NCBI GenBank assembly: GCA_963781675.1
Contig: CAWAGF010000001.1
Span: 806,001-870,000 of the forward strand
Direction: 5' to 3'
Length of the DNA stretch: 64,000 nucleotides
Source: SCTD01 sp963781675
GTDB lineage: Bacteria > Actinomycetota > Actinomycetes > Mycobacteriales > SCTD01
How positions within the stretch are numbered: position 1 is the stretch's first letter; every line of letters starts with the position of its first letter. Both the position numbers and the translations under genes were made by a program. This document shows, piece after piece, positions 46,997 to 55,437 of the stretch. The notes beneath the pieces are model-generated. The model was not told where the DNA came from. It did not search any database and saw only the letters and a program-made list of their open reading frames with translations.

Positions 46997-48934
46997 GTGC
47001 CCGACTCCCACGTCGCCAGCAAGCTCGACCAGCTGATCGGGGCCGCCGGGAGCGGCGTCCTCGACATGGCGGGAGCCGACGTCGGGAGCTCCCGGGAGGG
47101 CCAGCGGCGCCGCCGCTGGGTCAAGCTGGCGGTGGTGGTGTGGCTGCTCGTCGCGGCCCTGTGGGCCCGCGCGCTGACCTACGACGGCACCGGCTTCGTG
47201 CCCCTCCCGCACGTCGACCCGTTCCTGCTCACGATCATCGTCTTCTTCGGCCTGCTGATCGGCCTGGCCTTCGGGCAGCAGCTCATGTCGGCCCGGTCGC
47301 CGCACGTGATGTACCGCCCCGAGCAGATCACCACGACGCTCGACGACGTGGTCGGCATCGACCAGGTCAAGGACGACGTCGTCCGCTCGCTCAACCTGTT
47401 CCTCGCGCACAAGACCTTCCGCGAGGAGATGGGCGGCTCGGCCCGCCGTGGCCTGCTGTTCGAGGGCGCGCCCGGCACCGGCAAGACCCACCTGGCCCGG
47501 GCCATGGCCCGCGAGGCGGGCGTGCCGTTCCTGTTCGTGAGCGCGACCAGCTTCCAGTCCATGTGGTACGGCGCGACCGCCAAGAAGATCCGCTCCTACT
47601 TCAAGGCGCTGCGCAAGGCGGCCCGCAAGGAGGGCGGCGCGATCGGCTTCATCGAGGAGATCGACGCGATCGCGATGTCCCGCGGCGGCGTCGCGTCCGG
47701 CATGACGGCGGCGTTCTCCCCGCTCGTCTCCGGCTGCCAGGGCACCGCCTGCCTGCCGTCGACGTACGCGATGGTCGGGTCGGCGGCCACGGTGCAGAAC
47801 GCGTTCGTCAGCGAGGGCACCGGCGGCGTCGTGAACGAGCTGCTCGTGCAGCTGCAGTCGTTCGACGACCCGACCGGCTGGGACCGCTTCCGCGGCTGGT
47901 GGGTCGACCGGATCAACCTCATGCTGCCGCCGCACCGCCAGCTGTCCCGCCCGGACGTCGTCCCGACGAACATCCTGCTCATCGCGGCGACCAACCGCGC
48001 CGACGGCCTGGACCCCGCGCTGCTGCGCCCCGGCCGCTTCGACCGGCGCGTCACCTTCGAGCTGCCGACCAAGGCCGGCCGGCTCACGCTGCTCGACCAC
48101 TTCCTCAAGACCAAGGCGCACACCCCCGAGCTGGACGAGCCGGAGCTGCGCGAGTCGCTGGCGTCGGTCACCCAGGGCTACACGCCCGTCATGATCGAGC
48201 ACCTGCTCGACGAGGCCCTCGTGAACGCGGTGCGCCGCGGCGAGACCGCCCTGACCCACAAGGACGTGGAGAAGGCCCGGCTCGTCGAGGAGATCGGCAT
48301 GGGGCAGCCCGTCGCGTACACCGACCACGAGCGCCGGCTGATCGCCACGCACGAGGCCGGCCACGCCACGCTCGCCTGGCTGACGGCTCCGGAACGGCGC
48401 CTCGAGGTGCTGACCATCGTCAAGCGGCGCAGCGCCCTCGGGATGCTCGCGCACGGCGACCGCGAGGACGTCTTCACCCGCTCGCGCGCGGAGATGCAGG
48501 CCCTCATCCAGATCGCGATGGGCGGGCAGTGCGCCGAGGAGCTGTTCTTCGGCGACGTCTCCACCGGCCCCGGCGGCGACCTGCTCTACGCCACGAACGC
48601 GGCGGCCGAGATGGTCGGCGCCCACGGCATGGACGGCTCGCTGGTGTCCTACGCGGCGATCCAGAACAGCTCGTTCAGCGACACCAACATCGTCGGCCGG
48701 GTGCTCGCCGACGACCGCGGGCGCGACGCCGTCGAGCGGCTGCTCCAGGACCAGAAGAAGACCGCCCGGCAGCTGCTCTCGGAGAACCGGCACCTCGTCG
48801 AGGCGCTGCGCGACGCCCTGCTCGAGCGCGAGGAGCTGGTCGGCCGCGAGATCACCGACGTGCTCGAGGCCGCGGCCGCCGCGCCCCGCGTGGTCGACCT
48901 GACCGACGCCGAGGTCTACCCCGCCGACCGCTGA
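46997..48934 (+). CDS. FtsH-like AAA+ zinc metalloprotease with two AAA insertions
   Basis: Membrane AAA+ protease, 645 residues. Two membrane helices (WVKLAVVVWLLVAALWA and FLLTIIVFFGLLIGLAFG) bracket a very short external loop (about 20 residues). The AAA domain has Walker A GAPGTGKT (157-164), Walker B GFIEEIDAI (217-225, Glu replacing the usual first Asp), NILLIAATNR and RPGRFDRRV. Two insertions, residues 231-275 (with GCQGTAC) and 291-323, are absent from standard FtsH. The protease part has HEAGH (452-456) and STGPGGDL. GTG 46997 follows GGAGG. This is a divergent FtsH paralog, probably specialised. Confidence 0.88.
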   Translation: MPDSHVASKLDQLIGAAGSGVLDMAGADVGSSREGQRRRRWVKLAVVVWLLVAALWARALTYDGTGFVPLPHVDPFLLTIIVFFGLLIGLAFGQQLMSARSPHVMYRPEQITTTLDDVVGIDQVKDDVVRSLNLFLAHKTFREEMGGSARRGLLFEGAPGTGKTHLARAMAREAGVPFLFVSATSFQSMWYGATAKKIRSYFKALRKAARKEGGAIGFIEEIDAIAMSRGGVASGMTAAFSPLVSGCQGTACLPSTYAMVGSAATVQNAFVSEGTGGVVNELLVQLQSFDDPTGWDRFRGWWVDRINLMLPPHRQLSRPDVVPTNILLIAATNRADGLDPALLRPGRFDRRVTFELPTKAGRLTLLDHFLKTKAHTPELDEPELRESLASVTQGYTPVMIEHLLDEALVNAVRRGETALTHKDVEKARLVEEIGMGQPVAYTDHERRLIATHEAGHATLAWLTAPERRLEVLTIVKRRSALGMLAHGDREDVFTRSRAEMQALIQIAMGGQCAEELFFGDVSTGPGGDLLYATNAAAEMVGAHGMDGSLVSYAAIQNSSFSDTNIVGRVLADDRGRDAVERLLQDQKKTARQLLSENRHLVEALRDALLEREELVGREITDVLEAAAAAPRVVDLTDAEVYPADR

Positions 48935-48945
48935 CCCCTCGTCGT

Positions 48946-48977
48946 GAAGTCCCCAGCACCCTGGTGCTGGGGACTTC
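48946..48977. terminator. Perfect 14-bp hairpin, copy 1 of a repeated element
   Basis: GAAGTCCCCAGCAC-cctg-GTGCTGGGGACTTC lies 11 nt after the FtsH-like gene stop. The same palindrome, with two changes, follows the dapC stop (63806-63837). It may act as a terminator, although no T-run follows. Confidence 0.75.
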
Positions 48978-49013
48978 GCGCTCTGGCCGGGACGGCCTGG
49001 CAGGCTGGGCCGC

Positions 49014-49403
49014 GTGGCCGGCCGTCTCAGCACGTACGCCTCGTACGCGCTGGTGCTGGTCCTCACCGTGCTGCTCGCGGTGTGGGGGGCGTTCCTCGTG
49101 CCGCTGCGCGTGGGGGAGCACCTGGTGCCGGTGTGCTGGGCGATCGCGGTCGTCGGCAACGGGCTGCTCGGCACCTGCGGCGGGCGCCTGCTCGGGCGGC
49201 TCGGGGCAGGGCTGACCGGCGTGCTGTGGATGGCCATCGCGCTCACGCTCGGCAGCAAGCGCGGTGAGGGCGACCTGGTCGTCCCCGGCACCACCGCCGG
49301 GCTCGGCTTCCTGCTGGCCGGCGCGGTCGCGAGCGCCGTGGCGTACGGCCTGACTTCACCTGGCGCCCCGACCGGCCGATCAGAGCCGGGTGGAGACCGC
49401 TGA
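49014..49403 (+). CDS. DUF6113-type membrane protein
   Basis: 129 residues with four hydrophobic segments (YALVLVLTVLLAVWGAFLV, VPVCWAIAVVGNGLLGT, LTGVLWMAIALTL, AGLGFLLAGAVASAVAYGL). In actinobacteria a DUF6113 protein is common beside mshB, as here. Its function is unknown. GTG 49014 is the first suitable codon after the hairpin; the 3' end overlaps cheW by 14 nt. Confidence 0.75.
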   Translation: MAGRLSTYASYALVLVLTVLLAVWGAFLVPLRVGEHLVPVCWAIAVVGNGLLGTCGGRLLGRLGAGLTGVLWMAIALTLGSKRGEGDLVVPGTTAGLGFLLAGAVASAVAYGLTSPGAPTGRSEPGGDR

Positions 49404-49848
49404 GGAGCTCGTCGTCGTCCGGCTGGGCGGCTGCCGCTACGCGCTGCCGATGGCGTCCGTCGCCGAGGTCGGCCGGCCGCCGGCGCTGACCCGCGTGCCC
49501 GGGCTGCCCGCCTGGGTGGCGGGGGTCGCCAACTGGCGCGGCCGCGTGCTGGCCGTCCTCGACCTGCGCAGCCTGCTGGCCGCCGACTCCTCCGACCTCG
49601 ACCGCCGCGGCCGGCTCGTCGTGCTGAACCACCGCGGCGTCCGCGTCGGCGTGCTGGTGGAGTCCGTCGCGGGCGGCGCCGAGCTGGACCCCGAGGCCGT
49701 CGAGCCGGCGCTGGCGCACCTGCCCGAGTCGACGAGCAGCCTGCTCGCCGGCCAGGTCACCGACCGCGAGGGGCCGTACGGCGTGCTCGACCTGGACGCC
49801 GTCGTCGCGCTCGCCGACACGCTGCCGCGCGCCCGCCGCGCCGGCTGA
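49390..49848 (+). CDS. cheW: CheW-type chemotaxis coupling protein
   Basis: The 152-residue scaffold links receptors to the CheA kinase. It follows the CheW fold: LVVVRLGGCRYALPMASVAEV, LPAWVAGVANWRGRVLAVLDLRSLL and RRGRLVVLNHRGVRVGVLVESV. It is followed by the MCP gene with a 39-bp gap, then cheA and a regulator, as one chemosensory cluster. The GTG start overlaps the upstream membrane-protein gene. Confidence 0.92.
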   Translation: METAEELVVVRLGGCRYALPMASVAEVGRPPALTRVPGLPAWVAGVANWRGRVLAVLDLRSLLAADSSDLDRRGRLVVLNHRGVRVGVLVESVAGGAELDPEAVEPALAHLPESTSSLLAGQVTDREGPYGVLDLDAVVALADTLPRARRAG

Positions 49849-49887
49849 CCGCTTCAGGACCGCACCCGAACCGCCGAAGGGCTCGCC

Positions 49888-51444
49888 ATGGACTTCTCCA
49901 TCCGCCTCGCCCGCGCTGCGGCGATCATGACGTGGCTGACGCTCGCCGTGTCGGTCGTCGGCGTCACCCTCATGGACCAGCTCGGGGCTCCTCCCGGGGT
50001 CGTCGTGCACGCCTGGGCGTACTACGGCTGGACCGTGTTCGGCATCGGCGCGACGCTGTTCCTCACGTTCCTGCCGACGCTGGCGATGAGGTCGCACTTC
50101 GTCCTGAAGAACATCACCGTCTTCCGCGCGCTGCTGCTCATCAGCGACACGATCTGGGCCACCGCCGGGGTGGCCGTCACCGGCGGCATCCGCGGCCCGT
50201 TCTGGATCTGCTTCTTCGGCGTCGTGCTGTTCGCCGCGGTGTCGATGCCCGCGTGGCAGTCCGCGCTGTTCGGGCTTGCGGCTGCGGGCGGACTCGTGAT
50301 CGCCTCGGCCATCGCGCACACGCTGGACGAGGAGTCGCTCGGCTCGCTGGTGCTGGTCGGCGCGTCGTTCCCGATCGTCGCGTGGTTCAACAGCTCGCTG
50401 TCCTCGGCGGTGTGGGACCTGCGCAGGAAGGCCCGCGAGGAGCGCAAGGCCCTGGAGGCGCGCGTCTCGGAGCTGTCCGCCTACCTGGAGCGCGCCGCCG
50501 CCGGCGACCTCGCCGCGGAGGTCGACGTCACGCACGAGACCCAGCAGCTGCAGGGCCTGTCCACGGCGTTCAACAACACCATCAGCAACCTGCGCGACCT
50601 GGTCGGCCAGATCCGCAGCGGCGGCGAGCAGATCGGCGCCTCCGCGGGCGAGCTGCTCGCCACCGCCGAGGAGCACGCCGCCTCCGCCACCCAGCAGTCC
50701 TCCGCCGTCAGCGAGACGACCTCGACCATCGAGGAGCTGGCCGCCACGGCCGCGCAGATCGCCGAGACCTCCGAGGCCGTCGCCCGCTACGCCGCCGAGA
50801 CGCTGCGCTACGCCGAGCAGGGCCGCGCCGCGGTCAGCGCCTCCGTCGAGTCGATGGACACCATCGCCGACCGGGTCGACTCGATCGCCACCCGCGCGCT
50901 GTCGCTCGGCGAGAAGAGCCACGAGATCGGCCGCATCCTCGACGTCATCGACGACCTGGCCGACCAGACCAACCTGCTTGCGCTCAACGCCGCCATCGAG
51001 GCCGCCCGCGCCGGCGAGCACGGCCGCGGCTTCGCCGTCGTCGCCTCCGAGGTCCGCAAGCTGGCCGAGCGCTCGCAGGAGTCGGCCGGCCAGATCCAGG
51101 CCATCGTCGGCGAGATCCAGGCCGAGACCAACTCGACGATCATCGCGTCGGAGGAGGGGGCCAAGGAGGTGCGCGCCGGGACCCAGCTCGCCCGCGGCGT
51201 CGTCGACGCCCTCGAGCGGATCAGCGGCATGGTCGACGAGACCACCACCGCCGCGAAGGAGATCTCGATCGCGACGCAGCAGCAGCGCTCGGCGTCCGAC
51301 CAGGTCGTCGCCGCCATGACGCAGGTGTCGGACGTGTCCAGGCAGTACGCCGTCGGCTCCCGCCAGGCCGCCGCGGCCGCCGCCCAGCTCAACGTGCTCG
51401 CGGCCGAGCTCCGCTCCTCGATCGCGCAGTTCAAGGTCAGCTAG
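49888..51444 (+). CDS. Methyl-accepting chemotaxis protein with six-helix membrane sensor
   Basis: 518 residues. The N-terminal 180 residues form about six membrane helices (MTWLTLAVSVVGVTLM, YYGWTVFGIGATLFLTF, FRALLLISDTIWATAGVAV, PFWICFFGVVLFAAV, WQSALFGLAAAGGLVIAS, LVLVGASFPIVAWF), with no extracellular domain, so the signal is probably membrane or intracellular. A HAMP-like linker (LERAAAGDLAAEVDV) and a long signalling coil follow, with the hairpin tip DQTNLLALNAAIEAARAGEHGRGFAVVASEVRKLAERS. No methyltransferase or methylesterase gene is nearby. Confidence 0.95.
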   Translation: MDFSIRLARAAAIMTWLTLAVSVVGVTLMDQLGAPPGVVVHAWAYYGWTVFGIGATLFLTFLPTLAMRSHFVLKNITVFRALLLISDTIWATAGVAVTGGIRGPFWICFFGVVLFAAVSMPAWQSALFGLAAAGGLVIASAIAHTLDEESLGSLVLVGASFPIVAWFNSSLSSAVWDLRRKAREERKALEARVSELSAYLERAAAGDLAAEVDVTHETQQLQGLSTAFNNTISNLRDLVGQIRSGGEQIGASAGELLATAEEHAASATQQSSAVSETTSTIEELAATAAQIAETSEAVARYAAETLRYAEQGRAAVSASVESMDTIADRVDSIATRALSLGEKSHEIGRILDVIDDLADQTNLLALNAAIEAARAGEHGRGFAVVASEVRKLAERSQESAGQIQAIVGEIQAETNSTIIASEEGAKEVRAGTQLARGVVDALERISGMVDETTTAAKEISIATQQQRSASDQVVAAMTQVSDVSRQYAVGSRQAAAAAAQLNVLAAELRSSIAQFKVS

Positions 51445-51461
51445 CCCGTTCCCCGCGCTCC

Positions 51462-51494
51462 GACGCCCGCCGTGCCCCGAGGCCGGCGGGCGTC
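51462..51494. terminator. Strong hairpin after the MCP gene
   Basis: GACGCCCGCC and GGCGGGCGTC form a perfect 10-bp GC stem with a 13-nt loop, 18 nt after the MCP stop. There is no T-tract. It lies in the 231-bp gap before cheA, so cheA may have its own promoter. Confidence 0.6.
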
Positions 51495-51675
51495 GTGCTG
51501 CTCCACGCCCGGCCGCCGGCCGCCCCGCCGCCGCGCGCCCCGCCGCCCGCCGACCTCCGCGACCGCTTCCCGGCAGCTGCGACCATGATCACGGGGCTGA
51601 TCGTGGTCGGGCTGCCGGGAAGCCGGGGTGGCCGCGCCGCTACAGCCCCCGGGCGTTCGCGCCGACGGAAGTCCT

Positions 51676-53928
51676 ATGACGGCCTGGGGTGACGATCCTG
51701 AGCTGCTCGCGACCTTCCGCGCGGAGGTCGAGGAGCGGCTCGCGTCGCTGCAGGCCGGCCTGCTGACGCTCGAGGGGCACGGCAACCCCAAGAAGGTCGT
51801 CGGGTCGCTCTTCCGCGACGCGCACACCGTCAAGGGCTCGGCCCGGATGCTCGGCCTGCAGGGCGTCCTGCACGTCTCGCACTCCATGGAGGACCTGCTC
51901 GGCGCGCTGCGCGACGGGCGCTTCGGCGTCCGCCGCGACCTGGTCGACCTGCTGCTGGCCTCCTGCGACGCCATCGCGCGCGCCCTGCCCGGCGGGGAGC
52001 TGTCCGACGACGACCTGGCGCCCGTGGTCGACGCGCTCGCCGCCGCCGTCGACGGCGCCGACCCCGTCGCCGTCCCCGTCCTGCGCGCCCCCGAGGTGGT
52101 GGTGCCGGTCCAGCCGGTCGCCGCCCCGGTCGCCGCTCCGGTGGTCCCGGTCGTGGTCCCCGCGGCTCCTGAGGCCGTCGTGCGCGCCGGCAGCGACTCC
52201 GTGCGCGTCGCTGCGAGCAAGGTCTACGAGCTGCTCGACACGGTCGGCGAGGCCGACCTCGGCGCCCGCCGCATCGAGCAGACCACCACCGGCCTGCTGT
52301 CCCTGGCCGCCGAGCAGGCCCGCTGGGCCGCCACCCTGCGCCAGGCGACCCTGCGCAGCGCCTCCACCCTGCCGCCGGACGTCGCCCTGGCGCTGCACCG
52401 CCTCGTCGGCGCCGGCGACGAGCTGTCCGGCGCCGTGCGCGGCCTGCGCGAGCTCGTCGAGGGCCACCGCGGCGGCATGGCGCTCGTCCGCGACGGCGCG
52501 ATGGGGCTGGCGATGGTGCCGGTCCGCCGCGCCTTCGCAACGCTGCCCCGCATCGTCCGCGACGTCGCGCAGGCCACCGGCAAGACCGTCCGGCTGGAGA
52601 CCGCCGGCGAGGACGTCGAGATCGACAAGCAGGTGCTCGACGGGGTCGCCGACGCCCTCAAGCACCTGGTCGTCAACGCCGTCGACCACGGCTGCGAGAG
52701 CCCGGACGTCCGGCTGGCCGCCGGCAAGCCCGCCGAGGCCGTTGTGCGCGTCACCGCCCGCGGCGTCGCCGGCACCGTCGTGCTCGAGGTCGCCGACGAC
52801 GGCTTCGGCGTCGACGAGGACCGCGTGCGCGCCAAGGCCGTCGAGCTGGGCCTGCTGCCCGCCGACACGGTGCTCGCCGGCTCGGCCCTGCTGGAGCTGC
52901 TGTTCGCGCCGGCCTTCTCCACCGCCAGCACCGTCACCGAGACGTCCGGCCGCGGCGTCGGCCTGGACGTCGTACGGGACGCCGTCGAGGAGCTCGGCGG
53001 CTCCGTCGAGGTGCGCAGCGAGCCGGGCACCGGCACCGCCTTCGTCCTCACCCTGCCGGTCACGCTCGGTGTCCTGCGCTGCCTGCTGGCCCGGGTCGGC
53101 GAGGAGCGGTACGCCGTGCCCGTCCCCGGAGTCGTCGAGTCCCTGTCGCTGCGCGACGCCGACGTGCACGTGCTGGCCGGAGCCACCGTCGTCGTCCGGC
53201 ACGGCGTCTCGATCCCGCTGCTCGACCTCGGCGCCGCGCTCGGCCTCCCGCGACCGCCCGGCGAGACCGCCGGCTCGGCCCTGGTCGTCCGGCACGCCGG
53301 CGGCTCCGGCTCGATGGTCGCCTGGGCGGTCGACCGGCTCGAGGGCGAGAGCGAGCTGGTCGTGAAGGACCTCGGGGACTTCCTCGGGCGGGTGCCCGCC
53401 ATCGCCGGCGCCACCATCGACGGCGACGGCAGCGTCGTCTGCCTGCTCGACCTGCGCGAGCTGGCCGAGCGCGTCGTCGGGCCGTCGCCGGCCGTGGGTG
53501 CCACCGTCGTGGCCTCGGGGACGGCCCGCTCCAAGGCGCCGGTCGTCGCCTCCGGCCGCCGCCCCCGCGTGCTCGTGGTCGAGGACAGCGTCGGCGTGCG
53601 CGAGCTCGAGCGGGTCATCCTCGAGGGCGCGGGCTACCTGGTGGAGACCGCCGTCGACGGCCTGGACGGAGCCGCCCGGCTGCGCGACGAGCCGGCCGAC
53701 CTCGTGCTGTCCGACGTGGAGATGCCGGGCATGGACGGCTTCGACCTCACGCGGACCATCCGCCGCACCAAGGGCTGGGAGAACGTCCCGGTGATCATCA
53801 TGACCTCTCGCGGCGAGGACCACGCCCGGCAGGCGGGCCTGGACGCGGGCTGCTCGGCGTACCTGCTCAAGAACGAGTTCGACCAGGAGCAGCTCGTGGC
53901 GACCGTCCGCCGGCTGGTAGGCAGGTAG
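51676..53928 (+). CDS. cheA: CheA-type histidine kinase with C-terminal receiver domain
   Basis: The protein is 750 residues from ATG 51676. P1 (HPt) has DAHTVKGSARMLGL (phospho-His50). A proline/valine-rich linker replaces the P2 domain, then a P3 dimer region, the P4 kinase with NAVDHGCE, VADDGFGVDEDRV and TSGRGVGLDVVRDAVEELGG, a P5 CheW-like domain, and a receiver with VVEDSVGVRELERVI, VLSDVEMPGMDGF and LLKNEFDQ. A CheA-REC fusion, as found in surface-motility and alternative-function chemosensory systems. No separate cheY is seen; the fused receiver and the next response regulator are the obvious targets. Confidence 0.95.
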   Translation: MTAWGDDPELLATFRAEVEERLASLQAGLLTLEGHGNPKKVVGSLFRDAHTVKGSARMLGLQGVLHVSHSMEDLLGALRDGRFGVRRDLVDLLLASCDAIARALPGGELSDDDLAPVVDALAAAVDGADPVAVPVLRAPEVVVPVQPVAAPVAAPVVPVVVPAAPEAVVRAGSDSVRVAASKVYELLDTVGEADLGARRIEQTTTGLLSLAAEQARWAATLRQATLRSASTLPPDVALALHRLVGAGDELSGAVRGLRELVEGHRGGMALVRDGAMGLAMVPVRRAFATLPRIVRDVAQATGKTVRLETAGEDVEIDKQVLDGVADALKHLVVNAVDHGCESPDVRLAAGKPAEAVVRVTARGVAGTVVLEVADDGFGVDEDRVRAKAVELGLLPADTVLAGSALLELLFAPAFSTASTVTETSGRGVGLDVVRDAVEELGGSVEVRSEPGTGTAFVLTLPVTLGVLRCLLARVGEERYAVPVPGVVESLSLRDADVHVLAGATVVVRHGVSIPLLDLGAALGLPRPPGETAGSALVVRHAGGSGSMVAWAVDRLEGESELVVKDLGDFLGRVPAIAGATIDGDGSVVCLLDLRELAERVVGPSPAVGATVVASGTARSKAPVVASGRRPRVLVVEDSVGVRELERVILEGAGYLVETAVDGLDGAARLRDEPADLVLSDVEMPGMDGFDLTRTIRRTKGWENVPVIIMTSRGEDHARQAGLDAGCSAYLLKNEFDQEQLVATVRRLVGR

Positions 53929-53959
53929 TGCCGGAGCGCACTCGTAACGAAGGACAGCC

Positions 53960-54920
53960 GTGGCCACCATCGTGATCGCCGACGACAGCCCCACCCTGCG
54001 GCGCATCGTCACGAGCGTCCTCACCAAGGAGGGCCACGAGGTCCACGCGGCCGAGGACGGCATCGGCGCCGTGCAGAAGGTCTTCGAGCACCAGCCCGAC
54101 GCCGTCGTGCTCGACGTGCAGATGCCGCGGGTGTCCGGCTTCATCGCCGCGCGCGTGCTCAAGGACGACTGGCAGACCGCGGACATCCCCGTCGTCATGC
54201 TCACCTCGCTCGACGCCGCCGCCGACCGCTACTGGGCCGGTCAGGCCGGAGTCGACCGCTACCTGACCAAGGACTTCGAGGCCGGCGAGCTGGCCGCCAC
54301 GATCAGCGAGGTCCTGCTGGCCGCCACCGCGGCCCGCGGCGGCCGCCCGGCGCTCAAGGCCGACCCGCTCGAGCTGTCCGAGGAGGACGTGCTCAGCCGG
54401 GTCTGCGACCTGCTCGACCGCAAGCTGTTCGAGTCCTCCGTCGCGCAGGCCGTCACCGCCATCGCCGCGACCGCGAACGGCCTGGAGCAGTCGGTCGCGT
54501 CGCTGCTCGGGGTGCTGCAGCGCTTCGTCGGCTACGACCTCGCCGCGGTCCTGCTGGCGGCGGAGAAGGACGCGTACGTCGCGGTCGGCAAGGACACCGC
54601 GCAGGAGCACTACGCCGCCTTCCTGTCCGCCGCGTCCGAGGCCATCGCCGTCTCCCCGTCCGACCTGTCCACCCGGGTGGCGCAGGCCGGCGGCGAGCTG
54701 CGTCGAGGACCCCGAGGACCTGCCCAACGGCCCCGAGCAGGCCGAGATGGCGACCTACCTGTCGATGCCGCTGCGCGGCCACGGCGGCGCGGTGGTCGGC
54801 GTCCTCGCGCTGTCCAGCGCCACCAAGAACGCCTTCGGCGAGACCGCCCTGTCGACGCTGAAGCTCATCGAGGGTCCGGCCGCCATCGTCATCGACAACG
54901 CGCGGCTGTCCGCCACGTAG
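53960..54920 (+). CDS. Response regulator with C-terminal GAF-like domain, one frameshift
   Basis: The N-terminal receiver (IVIADDSPTLRRI, phospho-Asp in VVLDVQMPRVSGF, Lys in YLTKDFEAGEL) is followed by a GAF-like domain (FVGYDLAAVLLAAEKDAYVA ...). The first frame is lost near 54701: an extra C turns GAG-CTG-GTC-GAG into GAG-CTG-C-GTC. Removing it continues VEDPEDLPNGPEQAEMATYL, SMPLRGHGGAVVGVLALSS to the TAG at 54918-54920. It immediately follows cheA and is probably the cognate output. A single-base error is suspected. Confidence 0.85.
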
Positions 54921-54923
54921 GGT
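54918..54923 (+). promoter_or_regulatory. -10 hexamer of the flavin reductase gene, overlapping the upstream stop codon
   Basis: TAGGGT begins with the stop TAG of the response regulator and ends 7 nt before GTG 54931. The gene is probably leaderless. Confidence 0.55.
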
Positions 54924-54930
54924 CGACCCC

Positions 54931-55419
54931 GTGCTCGACGTCCTCGACTACCGCCGCGTGGTGGGACGCTTCGCCACCGGCGTCACGGTCATCACGGCGA
55001 TGCTCGACGACGAGCACCACGCCATGACCTGCAACTCCTTCACGAGCGTGTCGCTCGAGCCCGTCCTCGTGCTGTTCTGCGCCGAGAAGGTGGCCCGCTT
55101 CCACGACGTGGTGCTCTCGTCCGGCACGTGGGGCGTGTCCGTCCTCGCGCAGGGCCAGGAGGAGGTGTCGCGCCGCTTCGCCGTACGTGGGCGGCCGCTG
55201 GAGGACCAGTTCGTCGGCCTGCCGCACACGCACGGGCCGCTCACCGGCGCGGCCGTGGTGGACGGCGCGCTCGCCTCGCTGGAGTGCCGGACCGTCTCCA
55301 CGACGGACGCCGGCGACCACACCGTCGTGATCGGCGAGGTCCTCGGGCTCGGCGTTCCCGACCCCGAGGGCGATCCGCTGCTGTACTACGAGGGCCGCTA
55401 CCGCGCCTTCCGCGCCTGA
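54931..55419 (+). CDS. Flavin reductase family protein
   Basis: A 162-residue FMN-binding split-barrel oxidoreductase of the HpaC type: VVGRFATGVTVITAMLDDEH with the T-x-V-T substrate loop, CNSFTSVSLEPVLVLFCAEK, WGVSVLAQGQEEVSRRFA and the His near the C-terminal VVIGEVLGLGVPD. It probably reduces FMN or FAD with NAD(P)H for a monooxygenase partner, which is not seen here. GTG 54931, with TAGGGT 7 nt upstream. Confidence 0.9.
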   Translation: MLDVLDYRRVVGRFATGVTVITAMLDDEHHAMTCNSFTSVSLEPVLVLFCAEKVARFHDVVLSSGTWGVSVLAQGQEEVSRRFAVRGRPLEDQFVGLPHTHGPLTGAAVVDGALASLECRTVSTTDAGDHTVVIGEVLGLGVPDPEGDPLLYYEGRYRAFRA

Positions 55420-55437
55420 GCCCCCGGAGACCCCGCT

